64,000 nt of DNA from Nocardioides ochotonae (GCF_011420305.2 NZ_CP061769.1:917001-981000); one strand, 5' to 3'; shown: positions 24,907-33,920, counted from the stretch's first letter. Notes: generated from the sequence alone by a model not told the origin. A program made the numbers and translations.

Positions 24907-26390
24907 TCGGAATCTCCTTGCGGGGTGAAGGTGGACAGCGGCGTGAGGACGGACACCAGGTCGGTGGCCGTGTGGAGCGAGAGCACCTCGGAGCTGACGG
25001 ACTCGGCGAGCGACGGCGCCAGGCGCCCGGCGACGTTGTCGCTGAACTTGCGGGCCAGCTCGGCGTCGGAGAGGGGGTTGGCCGGACCGCCGCGGTTGGC
25101 CAGCACCTCCTCGACGAGGACCTCGCCGGAGGTGGTGGTGAGCGTGACCACGGCGGGGAACTGGAACGGGTAGATCTTGTTGCACCGCTCGTCGGCGACC
25201 ACGTCGACCTTCGCCATCAGGTCCCGGCGGGCCGGGTCCTGGGCGAGGGCGTCGGTGTAGTCGTCGAGCCCGGTGCCGAGGCCGCCGCCGCCGAACAGGC
25301 CGGCGGCGAAGGCGTACGGCCCGGAGAACTGGGCCTGGTAGCCGGTGACCGGGGTCCGCTTGACCTCGATCGGCTCGCCGATGGTGCGTACGGTCGAGCC
25401 GGCGACGCCCACGACGACCGAGGCGACGTCCTCGGGACGGACGCCCCGCTCGCGGAACGCCCGGCCGGCGTCGACGGTCGTGTGGGTGAAGTGGTTGGCC
25501 GGGTAGGGCTTGAAGAAGATGCCGGGGACCGACCACTCGGTGCCCAGGCCCTCGGTGATCGCCTCGGGGAAGAACTGGCCGTGCAGCCAGGCCTGGAAGA
25601 ACCCGAAGCGGCCCTCGAGGACGGTCGGGGGACCGGTGAAGCCGCGGCGCACCAGCTGGGCGGCGGTGACCCCGGCCTGGGCGGCGTAGCCGCAGTGCAG
25701 GCGCTTGACGGTGCCGCCGGTGCGGTTGGCCTCGATGATGCCGGAGGCCAGCGAGGCGGTGATGCCGAGCGCGTCGGCGATGCCGTCCTCGTCGAGGCCG
25801 TAGGCGATCGCCGCGGCGACCGCGGAGCCCATCGCGCCGGTGATGGAGGTGGCGTGCTGGCCGTGCTCGAAGAAGACGGAGTTGCCGAGCTCGGCGTCGT
25901 ACCCGGCCATGCCGAGGCGGACGGCGACCTCGAGGCCGACGGCGATCGCGCGCACCGTCAGCTCGCCGCTGGCACCCGCGTGCTCGGCGGCGGCCAGCGC
26001 GGCCGGGACCACCGAGGCGGACGGGTGCAGAACCGAGGGCAGGTGCGTGTCGTCGTAGTCGAGGGAGTGGGCGAGCACGCCGTTGGCGAACGCGGCCTGG
26101 ATCGCGCTGACCCGGGTCGGCTCGCCGACCACCGTCGCCTGCGGGTGACCGCCCTGGTCGAGCACGTGGCCGATGGCCGCGGCGCTCGTCGGGAGCCGGT
26201 GGGCGGCGACGCAGAGACCGAGCACGTCGAGGGTGCGCTGGCCGACCGAGGCCACGACGTCGGCCGGTACGCCGTTCGTCGCGGCGTCGACGGCGAACGC
26301 CGCGAGCTGCTGGGCGAGGGTCGGGCCGGCGCCGGGCTCGCCGGTCGGGTTGCCGGCGGGGCGGGCGTTCGCCGCGGGGGAGTAGCTCAT
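24903..26390 (-). CDS. MmgE/PrpD-family protein
   Basis: 495 residues, the usual size. It contains the family segment ANGVLAHSLDYDDTH with HPSASVVPAALAAAE shortly after, and the C-terminal swivel domain. The family includes 2-methylcitrate dehydratase, cis-aconitate decarboxylase and epimerases of small polycarboxylates. A hydratase, dehydratase or decarboxylase step on a branched dicarboxylate is likely, the substrate unknown. It overlaps both operon neighbours as ATGA or GTGA, so it should be made in step with the cyclase-family and cyclic amidohydrolase enzymes. Confidence 0.9.
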   Translation of the reverse strand: MSYSPAANARPAGNPTGEPGAGPTLAQQLAAFAVDAATNGVPADVVASVGQRTLDVLGLCVAAHRLPTSAAAIGHVLDQGGHPQATVVGEPTRVSAIQAAFANGVLAHSLDYDDTHLPSVLHPSASVVPAALAAAEHAGASGELTVRAIAVGLEVAVRLGMAGYDAELGNSVFFEHGQHATSITGAMGSAVAAAIAYGLDEDGIADALGITASLASGIIEANRTGGTVKRLHCGYAAQAGVTAAQLVRRGFTGPPTVLEGRFGFFQAWLHGQFFPEAITEGLGTEWSVPGIFFKPYPANHFTHTTVDAGRAFRERGVRPEDVASVVVGVAGSTVRTIGEPIEVKRTPVTGYQAQFSGPYAFAAGLFGGGGLGTGLDDYTDALAQDPARRDLMAKVDVVADERCNKIYPFQFPAVVTLTTTSGEVLVEEVLANRGGPANPLSDAELARKFSDNVAGRLAPSLAESVSSEVLSLHTATDLVSVLTPLSTFTPQGDSE

Positions 26391-27217
26391 GCGCCGACCA
26401 CTGCCAGCGGGCGCACCGGGGAGCCGGTGGCGCCGAAGAACTTCAGCGGCGAGAGCACGAACAGGAACTCGTGGACGCCGGCGGCGGCCAGCGCCTCCAG
26501 GTCCATCGCCTCGATGATGTAGATGCCGGACTCGACGAGCAGCACCCGGTGGGCGGGGAGCAGGCCGTGGCCCGCGCCCGGCTTGAGCTGCTCGTAGGCG
26601 ATGGTGTCCGCGCCGGTGGCGTGGATGCCGTGGCCGGCGAGGAACGCCGCGCCGGTCTCGGAGACGCCGGGCACGCCGGTGGACAGACCGCGGTAGAGGT
26701 CGCCGTCGCCGTTGTCGAAGTGCTGGCCCCAGCCGGAGCGGACCAGGACGACGTCGCCCTCGCGGATCTCGGTGCCCTGGGCGGCGAGGGTGGCCTCGAG
26801 GTCGGCCACGGTGATCTCCTGGCCGGGCTCGAGGCGGTCCACGCCGAGGGTGCCGGGCACGTCGAGCAGCACGCCGCGGCGCACCATCGGCTTGATGGTG
26901 TGCGCGCCGTGCTCGAGGAAGCGGCCGCCGACCTGCGCGGCCTCGGCGTCGAGGTCGCCGTGCAGCTTGCCGTCCTGGGAGACGTGGCTCAGCGCGTCGA
27001 TGTGGGTGCCGACGTGGGTGCCCATCGAGATCATGTCGTTGGCCGCGGAGCCGCCGTCGGAGCGCACCATGTCGCCGTGCCGCCGGGGGAGCGCGTGCCA
27101 GTACGCCGGGTGGTTGGGCGACTGCGGCATGCCGACGGTCAGCGTGCGGCCCAGGTCGAAGATCTCCAGGCCGGCAGCAGCGGCGTCCAGGAGGCGTGCG
27201 GTGGTGGAGTCGGTCAT
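26387..27217 (-). CDS. cyclase-family metal-dependent hydrolase (kynurenine formamidase-like)
   Basis: 276 residues. It has the hallmark HxGTHxDxxxH metal motif at about residues 68-78 (H68, H72, D74, H78). The family (bacterial kynurenine formamidase, isatin hydrolase) uses Zn or Mn to open N-formyl or cyclic amides. In this operon it would be a second amide-opening enzyme beside the cyclic amidohydrolase. ATG at 27217 follows a GAGGACAG site and is 59 bp downstream of the CoA-transferase gene. Confidence 0.9.
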   Translation of the reverse strand: MTDSTTARLLDAAAAGLEIFDLGRTLTVGMPQSPNHPAYWHALPRRHGDMVRSDGGSAANDMISMGTHVGTHIDALSHVSQDGKLHGDLDAEAAQVGGRFLEHGAHTIKPMVRRGVLLDVPGTLGVDRLEPGQEITVADLEATLAAQGTEIREGDVVLVRSGWGQHFDNGDGDLYRGLSTGVPGVSETGAAFLAGHGIHATGADTIAYEQLKPGAGHGLLPAHRVLLVESGIYIIEAMDLEALAAAGVHEFLFVLSPLKFFGATGSPVRPLAVVGA

Positions 27218-27276
27218 CTGTCCTCGGATTCGGTGCGTGCAGGTGCAGGGCAGGTGCGGGCGTGGGTCAGCGGATG

Positions 27277-28473
27277 TCAGCGGATGACTGAGCGGCTGCG
27301 CAGGTCGGCGAGCTCCTCGGCGCTCAGGCCGAGCTCGCCGAGCACGGCGTCGGTGTCCTCGCCGTGCTCGCGACCGGTGAACCGGATCGAGCCGGGGGTC
27401 TCCGACATCCGCCACATGACGTTGTGCTGGAGCAGCGGGCCGAAGTCGCGGTCCTCGACCTCGGTGAGCATCTGGGTCTCGCGGACGTGCGGGTCCTCGA
27501 CGATCTCCTTGGCGGAGTAGATCGGCGCGATCGCGGCGCCGGCCTCGGTGAAGGCGTCGACGACCTGGTCGCGCGTGCGGGCGCCGATCCAGGAGCCGAC
27601 GTACTCGTCGAGCTCGTCGGCGTGCTGCGCGCGGGTGTTGCCGGCCGCGAACCACGGCTCGTCGATCACCTCGGGGTGGCCGACGAGTTGCAGGACCCGC
27701 TCGGCGATGGCCTGGGCGCTGGTGGAGATCGCGACCCAGTGACCGTCGGAGGTCTGGTAGGTGTTGCGCGGGGCGTTGTTGGTGGAGCGGTTGCCGTGCC
27801 GGGTGCCGACGACGCCGGTCTGCTGGTAGACCGTCGGGCCGGGGCCGACCGCGGTCATGATCGGCGAGAGCAGGTCGAGGTCGATGACCTGGCCGCGGCC
27901 GCCGTTCCGCTCCCGGGCGAGCAGCGCCATCGAGACGGCCGACGAGGCCGCGATGCCGGCGATCGAGTCCGCCAGGCCGAACGCGGGCAGTGTCGGCGGG
28001 CCGTCGGCCTGGCCGGTGAGGTGCGCGAAGCCGCTCATCGACTCTGCCAAGGTGCCGAAGCCCGCGCGGGCGGCGTACGGGCCGGTCTGGCCGAAGCCGG
28101 TGATCCGGACGATGACCAGCCCGGGGTTGACCTCGTGCAGCTGCTCGGGGCCGACTCCCCAGCGCTCCAGGGTGCCGGGGCGGAAGTTCTCGACGACGAC
28201 GTCGGCGGTGGCGGCGAGCCGGAGGAAGAGGGCTGCACCGTCGGGCTCCTTGAGGCTCAGCCCCACGGTGCGCTTGTTGCGCGCGATCTCCTTCCACCAG
28301 ATCGGCGTGCCGTCCTTCGCCGGACCGTGGCCACGCATGCCGTCGCGCTTCGCAGGGTGCTCGATCTTGACGACGTCGGCGCCGTAGTCCCCGAGGATCT
28401 GGCAGGCGAGCGGGCCCGCGAGGATCGTCGACGCGTCGATCACCGTGTAGCCGGTGAGCGGTCCTGCGGTCAT
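27277..28473 (-). CDS. class III CoA-transferase (CaiB/BaiF family), 1
   Basis: 398 residues. Family features are the N-terminal ASTILAGPLACQILGDYGADVVKIE, the NKRTVGLSL segment, VENFRPGTLERWG, and the catalytic-Asp region FGLADSIAG. It would move CoA between carboxylates, activating an acid for beta-oxidation or lyase cleavage. It shares the overall plan with the transferase at 29664 but is clearly distinct. It is the first gene of the operon running to 23440, with operator candidate 7 upstream. Confidence 0.92.
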   Translation of the reverse strand: MTAGPLTGYTVIDASTILAGPLACQILGDYGADVVKIEHPAKRDGMRGHGPAKDGTPIWWKEIARNKRTVGLSLKEPDGAALFLRLAATADVVVENFRPGTLERWGVGPEQLHEVNPGLVIVRITGFGQTGPYAARAGFGTLAESMSGFAHLTGQADGPPTLPAFGLADSIAGIAASSAVSMALLARERNGGRGQVIDLDLLSPIMTAVGPGPTVYQQTGVVGTRHGNRSTNNAPRNTYQTSDGHWVAISTSAQAIAERVLQLVGHPEVIDEPWFAAGNTRAQHADELDEYVGSWIGARTRDQVVDAFTEAGAAIAPIYSAKEIVEDPHVRETQMLTEVEDRDFGPLLQHNVMWRMSETPGSIRFTGREHGEDTDAVLGELGLSAEELADLRSRSVIR

Positions 28474-28502
28474 TGACTTCCCTCCGTTGTGTTCCGCCTT
28501 GC

Positions 28503-28515
28503 GAAACTCTATTCC
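28503..28515. promoter_or_regulatory. IclR-type operator candidate 7
   Basis: GAAACTCTATTCC, a slightly degenerate member of the 13-bp palindrome family, 29 bp upstream of the start of the CoA-transferase/amidohydrolase operon on the minus strand. Confidence 0.5.
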
Positions 28516-28638
28516 AGAAACCGCAATATAGGGCGGATCATCCGCCGAGCGCCAGTGCGCCGGCGGGGCGGTCTGTGCGGGCGTCGTCGAGCGGGGCCGC
28601 GCGCCCGGGCCGGGAGGGTGTGCTCCCCGGCCGCCGAC

Positions 28639-29598
28639 TCAGAGGAGCGGTGCGGCGAACCCGCCGGCCCGGCCGAGCATCGCCGGGGCCTGCGGCAGGC
28701 CCAGCTGCTCGGCGATCCAGGTGCCGGTCTCGGCGACCAGTGCCGCATCGACGGGGTCGGTGGTGGGGATCCCGGACTGGTGCAGCAGGTAGAGCAGGTC
28801 CTCGGTGGCGATGTTGCCGGTGGCGCCGGGGGCGAAGGGGCACCCGCCGATGCCGCCGGCCGAGGCGTCGAGCACGCTCACGCCGGCCTCGACCGCGGCC
28901 AGCGCGTTGGCGTAGCCGGTGTTGCGGGTGTTGTGGAAGTGCGCCCGCAGCGGTACGTCGGCGCCCAGGGCGCGCAGCCCGCCGACGATCGCGGTGACCT
29001 GGCGGGGCACTCCGACGCCGATGGTGTCGGCGATCGCGAGCTCGTCGGGGCCGGCGTCGAGGCAGCCCTTGGCCACCTCGAGCACCCGCGCGACCGGGAC
29101 GGGGCCGTCGAAGGGGCAGCCGAAGGCCGCGGCGATGATGACGCTCGCGCGCACGCCGGCGTCGCGGGCGGCGGCGGCCATGTCGTGCCAGGCGGCGATC
29201 TGGGCGGCCGTGTCGGCGCCCTGGTTGCGCAGCGCGAGGCCGTCGGAGGCGACGACCACGGCGGTGACCTCGGTGCAGCCGGCGGCCACGGCCCGGTCGA
29301 GGCCGCGGCGGTTGAGCACCAGGCCGATCGACTGGAGGCGCTCGTCGTCGCGGACCGCCGCCAGCACGTCCTCGGCGTCGGCCATCTGGGGCACCCGATC
29401 GGGGCGGGCGAACGCGGTGACCTCGATGCGGCGCAGGCCTGCGTCGAGGCAGCGGCGGATGAGCTCGGCCTTGATCTCGGTGGGCAGCACGCGCTTCTCG
29501 TTCTGCAGTCCGTCGCGCGGGGAGACCTCGACGATCTCGACCGGTGCTGCGGGTGAGACGGTGGGGGTGCTGCGGGGGGCGGTCGGGTGCGTCGTCAC
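28639..29598 (-). CDS. HMG-CoA-lyase-like enzyme
   Basis: 319 residues. It has the DRE-TIM signature SPRDGLQNE at residues 26-34, the metal-binding HFH (H219, H221), and the catalytic cysteine loop GGIGGCPFAPGATGN with C252. All residues for retro-Claisen cleavage of a 3-hydroxy-3-methylglutaryl-CoA-like thioester are present; the actual substrate may be a related branched hydroxy-acyl-CoA. GTG start. It is transcribed from the divergent promoter at 29.6 kb and sits upstream of the CoA-transferase operon, separated from it by 165 bp. Confidence 0.9.
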   Translation of the reverse strand: MTTHPTAPRSTPTVSPAAPVEIVEVSPRDGLQNEKRVLPTEIKAELIRRCLDAGLRRIEVTAFARPDRVPQMADAEDVLAAVRDDERLQSIGLVLNRRGLDRAVAAGCTEVTAVVVASDGLALRNQGADTAAQIAAWHDMAAAARDAGVRASVIIAAAFGCPFDGPVPVARVLEVAKGCLDAGPDELAIADTIGVGVPRQVTAIVGGLRALGADVPLRAHFHNTRNTGYANALAAVEAGVSVLDASAGGIGGCPFAPGATGNIATEDLLYLLHQSGIPTTDPVDAALVAETGTWIAEQLGLPQAPAMLGRAGGFAAPLL

Positions 29599-29639
29599 GG
29601 TGTCGTCCCAGTCCTCGGGGGTGTCGGGTGCAGGCCGAT

Positions 29640-29652
29640 GATATCGGATATA
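29640..29652. promoter_or_regulatory. GntR-type operator candidate A
   Basis: GATATCGGATATA, a 5-3-5 AT-rich inverted repeat between the divergent lyase and CoA-transferase genes. It overlaps a possible -10 element, TATACGAT, only 8 bp before the ATG of the plus-strand gene, which has no Shine-Dalgarno, so that transcript may be leaderless. Confidence 0.55.
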
Positions 29653-29663
29653 CGATCACCGAC

Positions 29664-30878
29664 ATGACCAGTTCCGAGACCGTAACCGGCCCGCTGCACG
29701 GAGTGCGCGTCCTGGAGGCCGGCCAGCTCCTCGCCGGACCCTTCGCGGGCACCCTCATGGGCGACCTCGGCGCCGACGTGATCAAGGTCGAGCCCCCGGG
29801 CATCGGCGACTCCATGCGCCAGTGGGGTCGTGCCACGGCCGCCGAGGGCAAGTCGCTGTGGTGGCCGGTCGTCGGGCGCAACAAGCGCTCGGTGACCCTC
29901 GACCTGCGCCAGGCCGAGGGCCAGGAGATCTTCCTCAAGCTCGTCGAGCAGGCCGACATCGTGGTGGAGAACTTCCGCGTCGGCACCTTCGAGAAGTGGA
30001 ACCTGGGCTACGAGCAGCTCAAGGCCGTCAACCCGAAGATCATCTTCGTGCGCGTCAGCGGCTACGGCCAGACCGGCCCCTACGCCAAGCGCGCGGGCTA
30101 CGGCTCGATCGGCGAGGCGATGGGCGGGCTGCGCTACATCGTCGGCGACCCCGACCGGCAGCCGTCGCGCACCGGCATCTCGATCGGTGACTCGCTGGCC
30201 GCGATGCACGCCACCATCGGCGCGCTCGCCGCGCTGCGGCACCGCGACGTCACCGGCGAGGGCCAGGTCGTGGACTCCGCGATCTATGAGGCCGTGCTCG
30301 CCATGATGGAGAGCCTCGTGACCGAGTGGGACGCCGCGGGCTACCAGCGCGAGCGCACCGGCGCGATCCTGCCGAACGTCGCGCCCAGCAACGTCTATCC
30401 GACCGCCGACGACAGCATGGTGCTGATCGCCGCCAACCAGGACAGCGTCTGGGGCCGCCTCGCGGAGGTCATGGGCCGCCCCGAGCTGGCCAAGGAGGGG
30501 CAGTACGCCACCCACACCGGCCGCGGCGAGCGCCAGGCCGAGCTCGACGAGCTGATCTCGGAGTGGACCCGCACGGTCGACTCCGAGGAGCTGCTCGGGC
30601 TCATGCACGAGAACGGCATCCCCGCCGGCCGCATCTTCAAGGCCGAGGACATGCTCACCGACCCGCACTTCGAGGCCCGCGAGGCGATCGTGCGGGTGCC
30701 GGATGAGTCCTTCGGCAGCCTGGCCATGCAGAACGTCGTGCCCAAGCTGTCCGCCACGCCCGGCTCGATCCGGTGGACCGGTCCCGAGCTCGGTCAGCAC
30801 AACGGCGACGTGTACGGCGACCTGCTCGGCCTCTCCGAGGACGAGCGCGCGGCGCTCCTCGAGCGCGGCGTGATCTAG
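29664..30878 (+). CDS. class III CoA-transferase (CaiB/BaiF family), 2
   Basis: 404 residues. Family landmarks: EAGQLLAGPFAGTLMGDLGADVIKVE, VGRNKRSVTLDL, VENFRVGTFEKW, and the catalytic-Asp segment SIGDSLAAM. Substrate unknown. There is no recognisable ribosome-binding site, and a -10-like element ends about 7 bp upstream, which suggests leaderless translation. Isochorismatase-fold and cupin genes follow at 4 bp and with a 4-bp overlap, forming a three-gene unit. Confidence 0.92.
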   Translation: MTSSETVTGPLHGVRVLEAGQLLAGPFAGTLMGDLGADVIKVEPPGIGDSMRQWGRATAAEGKSLWWPVVGRNKRSVTLDLRQAEGQEIFLKLVEQADIVVENFRVGTFEKWNLGYEQLKAVNPKIIFVRVSGYGQTGPYAKRAGYGSIGEAMGGLRYIVGDPDRQPSRTGISIGDSLAAMHATIGALAALRHRDVTGEGQVVDSAIYEAVLAMMESLVTEWDAAGYQRERTGAILPNVAPSNVYPTADDSMVLIAANQDSVWGRLAEVMGRPELAKEGQYATHTGRGERQAELDELISEWTRTVDSEELLGLMHENGIPAGRIFKAEDMLTDPHFEAREAIVRVPDESFGSLAMQNVVPKLSATPGSIRWTGPELGQHNGDVYGDLLGLSEDERAALLERGVI

Positions 30879-30882
30879 AGCG

Positions 30883-31551
30883 ATGGCGACCGAGCGCTCC
30901 GCGGACTACTCCTCGGCCGGCTTCCTGGGCCGCATCGGCCCGGGCAGCGCCCCGGCCGTGATCGTGGTCGACGTGTGCCGCGCCTACCTCGAGGGCGGTC
31001 CGCTGACCGACGAGGGCGGCCGGTTCGAGGCGGCGCGCGCGAGTGCGGCCCGGGTCGTCGACGCCGCACGCGCGGCGGGCCACCCGGTGCTGTTCACCGA
31101 GGTGCGCCTCGCCCCCGGCCGCAGGGACGCCGGCTGGTTCGGCGTCAAGGTGCCCGGCCTGGCCGCCTTCGAGCAGGGCTCGCCGTGGGCCGAGGCACCC
31201 GAGGCGCCCGCGCCGCAGCCCGGCGAGGTGGTGGTGTCCAAGCAGTACGCCTCGGGCTTCTTCGGCACCTCGCTCGCCTCGACCCTGCGCGCGCTCGGCG
31301 TCGACACGACGTACGTCCTGGGGTTCTCGACCAGCGGCTGCGTGCGGGCCACCGCCCTGGACGCGCTCCAGAGCGGGTTCCGCCCGCTCGTGGTGCGCGA
31401 CGCCAGCGGTGACCGCGACGCGGGCGTGCACGAGTCCAACCTGTTCGACCTCGACGCCAAGTACGCCGACGTGGTGTCCGAGGCCGAGGCCATCGACCAG
31501 CTGCGGGCGATCGCCCCGCGCGACCGCGACCTGACCGGAGGACCTGCATGA
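30883..31551 (+). CDS. isochorismatase-fold amidohydrolase
   Basis: 222 residues. The catalytic triad is visible: D30 (VIVVDVCRAY), K120 (VVVSKQYASGF) and C153 (GFSTSGCVRATA). This wording is nearer to N-carbamoylsarcosine amidase and maleamate amidase than to isochorismatase itself, because of the Cys triad and the KxYASGFFGT segment. A maleamate-type amide produced by an imide-opening enzyme would be a fitting substrate; this is an inference from context. It begins 4 bp after the CoA-transferase stop. Confidence 0.88.
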   Translation: MATERSADYSSAGFLGRIGPGSAPAVIVVDVCRAYLEGGPLTDEGGRFEAARASAARVVDAARAAGHPVLFTEVRLAPGRRDAGWFGVKVPGLAAFEQGSPWAEAPEAPAPQPGEVVVSKQYASGFFGTSLASTLRALGVDTTYVLGFSTSGCVRATALDALQSGFRPLVVRDASGDRDAGVHESNLFDLDAKYADVVSEAEAIDQLRAIAPRDRDLTGGPA

Positions 31552-32126
31552 GCATCGTCGAGCTCGACTCCCCAGACCTGACCTGGGGCCAGCACACCGT
31601 GGCCGGCGCCGACGTGCCGGCCGGGATGGTGATGCTGCACGCGGACGCGGAGCGGCCCTACCGCGCCGTGCTCGTCGGCTTCCCCGACGGCTGGCGGCGC
31701 GACGTGACCGGCAACCAGCCGGCCGGCGAGGAGATGGTCGTGGTCTCCGGTGCCCTGCACATCAGCGGACGCACCTGCGGCACCGGCGAGCTGCTCGTCG
31801 CCGAGCCGCACACCACGCGGGCCGCGACCTCCACCGAGCCGGGCACCCGTGCCGTCGTCTGGTTCACCGGCGCCCCCGGCGGCTGGAGCGAGGGCGAGGC
31901 CGAGCACCCGGGCAAGCTCGACGTCGTCCCGATCGCCCCGGGCCTGGTCCGCGGCCCGAGCGCCACCCTGCCCGGCACCATCGAGGTCCGCGACGACGTC
32001 GCCGGCGCGGTCTTCGACAGCGACGCCGACCTGGTCTGGCCGGACACCCAGCGCTACCTGCACCTGCCCGCCGGCACCCCGGCCCCGCAGCTCCCCGGCC
32101 GCGCCGTCATCCGCATCTGGGGCTGA
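31548..32126 (+). CDS. cupin-like protein
   Basis: 192 residues, overlapping the previous gene as ATGA. The beta-rich texture with EEMVVVSGALHISGRTCGTGELLV, GTRAVVWFTG and a repeated module resembles the DUF4437/ChrR-type double cupins. Clear metal-binding His residues of a catalytic cupin are sparse, so it could be a small isomerase, lyase or binding protein. It is the last gene before a strong hairpin. Confidence 0.65.
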   Translation: MSIVELDSPDLTWGQHTVAGADVPAGMVMLHADAERPYRAVLVGFPDGWRRDVTGNQPAGEEMVVVSGALHISGRTCGTGELLVAEPHTTRAATSTEPGTRAVVWFTGAPGGWSEGEAEHPGKLDVVPIAPGLVRGPSATLPGTIEVRDDVAGAVFDSDADLVWPDTQRYLHLPAGTPAPQLPGRAVIRIWG

Positions 32127-32142
32127 CCCACCCAGCACCACC

Positions 32143-32183
32143 AGACGCCCGCCCCCGGCCTGCCTGCCGCGGGGCGGGCGTCT
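32143..32183. terminator. terminator after cupin gene
   Basis: AGACGCCCGCCCC at 32143-32155 pairs with GGGGCGGGCGTCT at 32171-32183, loop of 15 nt. Confidence 0.75.
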
Positions 32184-32336
32184 GCGTGGGGGGCGGCTGC
32201 TTGTCACGCGGGGTTGCTGCCGCTCCACACGCGTCGTACGACGGGGGAAGCGTCGACAGTCCGTGGGAGGAGCCCGCGGCCCCGCCACAAGTCCCGACCC
32301 GGGCAACCACGAGCCCCGGCTCGGGCGAGACGACGA

Positions 32337-32374
32337 AGCGCCCGGACCCTCCCTCGCGGGAGGAGCCGGGCGCT
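32337..32374. terminator. terminator after MFS gene
   Basis: AGCGCCCGG pairs with CCGGGCGCT, with inner CCCTCC/GGGAGG pairing. It lies just downstream of the minus-strand MFS gene stop. The 150 bp between the two hairpins show no gene. Confidence 0.65.
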
Positions 32375-32390
32375 CGAGGTGTCTGCCGGG

Positions 32391-33851
32391 TCAGGCGACG
32401 GTGTCGGGCGAGGCGAGGGTCGCGGCTGTGGCGGCCGCGGCGTCGTCCTCGAAGGTGTCGCGGATCCACAGGAGCGCGAGCACGGCGGCGAACATCGCCG
32501 GCACCAGGACCAGCATCGCCAGGGCCAGCGGCTCGCCGTCGTACGACGTGGAGCCGATCAGGTCGGAGGTGACGCCGATGAGCAGCGGGCCGACGGCGCC
32601 ACCGAGGGTCACCAGGAAGGTGAGCAGCGCGAAGCCCATGCCCCGGCGGTCCGCCGGCACGACGTCGGCGGAGGCGGCGGTCAGGTTCGGGATGGCGGCG
32701 GCGAAGCCGGCGCAGGCGACGCAGACGAGCGCGATCCGCAGCCACAGGCCCGGCAGCATCACCGCACCGGTCAGCGCGACGGCGCCGACGAGCAGGAACC
32801 CGGTGGCGACCTTGATCCGCCAGCCCGGGCGGATGCCGTGGAACTTGTCGCCCATCCGGCTGCCCAGGATGATGCCGATCACGATGCCGGTGCCGCCCAC
32901 GCCGCCGGCGAGGCCCGAGGCGGCGTCGTAGCCGAGGTCCTCGGTGCGCTGGAGGAACGTCGGCAGCCAGTAGAAGAGGCCGGCGACGCCGAGCGACAGC
33001 AGCGCCTGGCCGAGGATGATGCCCTTGAGCGTCTTCACCTTCAGCAGGCCCTTGGCCTCGGCGAACAGCGAGCTGCTCGACGCGGTGAGGACGCCGTGGG
33101 CGCCGTCGGACTCCACGGCACCGCCGCGCAGCCGGTCCATGCGGTCGCCCAGGCCGCGCAGCGGCTCCTTGAGGGTGAGCACGAGCAGTGCCACGACCAG
33201 GCCGGGCACCGCGGCGACGAAGAACACCGCACGCCAGTCCATCGCCTCGGCGATCGCGCCGCCGAGGATGACGCCGGTGGGCAGACCCATGTAGTAGCCG
33301 GCGCGCTCGAACCCGAAGGCCTTGCCGCGGCTGCGGGCCGGGTAGTAGTCGGCGATCAGGCTGGAGGCCGGGGGGTTGTAGAGCTGGCCGGCGGCCCCGA
33401 TGAGGACGCGTACGGCGAAGAACATCACCAGGCTGGTCGCCAGACCGCTCAGCACCGAGCAGATCGACCAGATCAGCACGACGACGAAGATCGTCACCAC
33501 GCGGGGCGCCCGGTCGGCGAGGCGCCCGGCGGGCAGCAGCAGGATCGCGGCCGCCAGGCTGGCGGAGGTCGGGATCGCGCCCGCGACGGTGTCGCTGAAG
33601 CCGAAGTGGTCCTGGATCGCGGGCAGGGCGCCGGAGATCAGGTTGATCTCGACGCGGTCGATGAACGCGACCAGCGCGATCACGACGGCGGGCCACCATC
33701 CGAGGGGGGCCGGCTTGGAGAGGTCGACGCTGCGGGCGGGACGCTTCGGGAAGACGTCCAGCATGACGGTCGAGGACGCGGCCACGCCGGACGAGGCTTC
33801 AGCGGCCTCGGCGGCGGGCCGCTGGGGAGCCACGTCGTGCGTGTCGGTCAT
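32391..33851 (-). CDS. MFS transporter
   Basis: 486 residues with about 12 membrane helices and a long cytoplasmic N-terminus (about 50 residues). The MFS motif A-like GRLADRAPR and the central loop between helices 6 and 7 are visible. The DRVEIN segment in helix 1 resembles Spinster-like/organic-anion carriers. It probably moves an acidic intermediate or substrate. It is divergent from the tandem nitrilase gene and shares with it an AT-rich regulatory site. Confidence 0.9.
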   Translation of the reverse strand: MTDTHDVAPQRPAAEAAEASSGVAASSTVMLDVFPKRPARSVDLSKPAPLGWWPAVVIALVAFIDRVEINLISGALPAIQDHFGFSDTVAGAIPTSASLAAAILLLPAGRLADRAPRVVTIFVVVLIWSICSVLSGLATSLVMFFAVRVLIGAAGQLYNPPASSLIADYYPARSRGKAFGFERAGYYMGLPTGVILGGAIAEAMDWRAVFFVAAVPGLVVALLVLTLKEPLRGLGDRMDRLRGGAVESDGAHGVLTASSSSLFAEAKGLLKVKTLKGIILGQALLSLGVAGLFYWLPTFLQRTEDLGYDAASGLAGGVGGTGIVIGIILGSRMGDKFHGIRPGWRIKVATGFLLVGAVALTGAVMLPGLWLRIALVCVACAGFAAAIPNLTAASADVVPADRRGMGFALLTFLVTLGGAVGPLLIGVTSDLIGSTSYDGEPLALAMLVLVPAMFAAVLALLWIRDTFEDDAAAATAATLASPDTVA

Positions 33852-33907
33852 GAGATCTGCTCCTGTCGTGGAACCTGATGTGCAACGCTTGGTTCAAGAT
33901 CGTACAA

Positions 33908-33920
33908 GATATATAGGAGA
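33908..33920. promoter_or_regulatory. GntR-type operator candidate B (half-site)
   Basis: GATATATAGGAGA. Only the left half matches GATAT-N3-ATATM. It overlaps the ribosome-binding site (AGGAGA) of the nitrilase gene, between divergent MFS and nitrilase genes. Confidence 0.4.

Noticed and set aside
30883..31551. Reading as isochorismatase for siderophore synthesis
   Set aside because: The catalytic Cys triad and the catabolic operon context favour an amidase; no siderophore genes are nearby.
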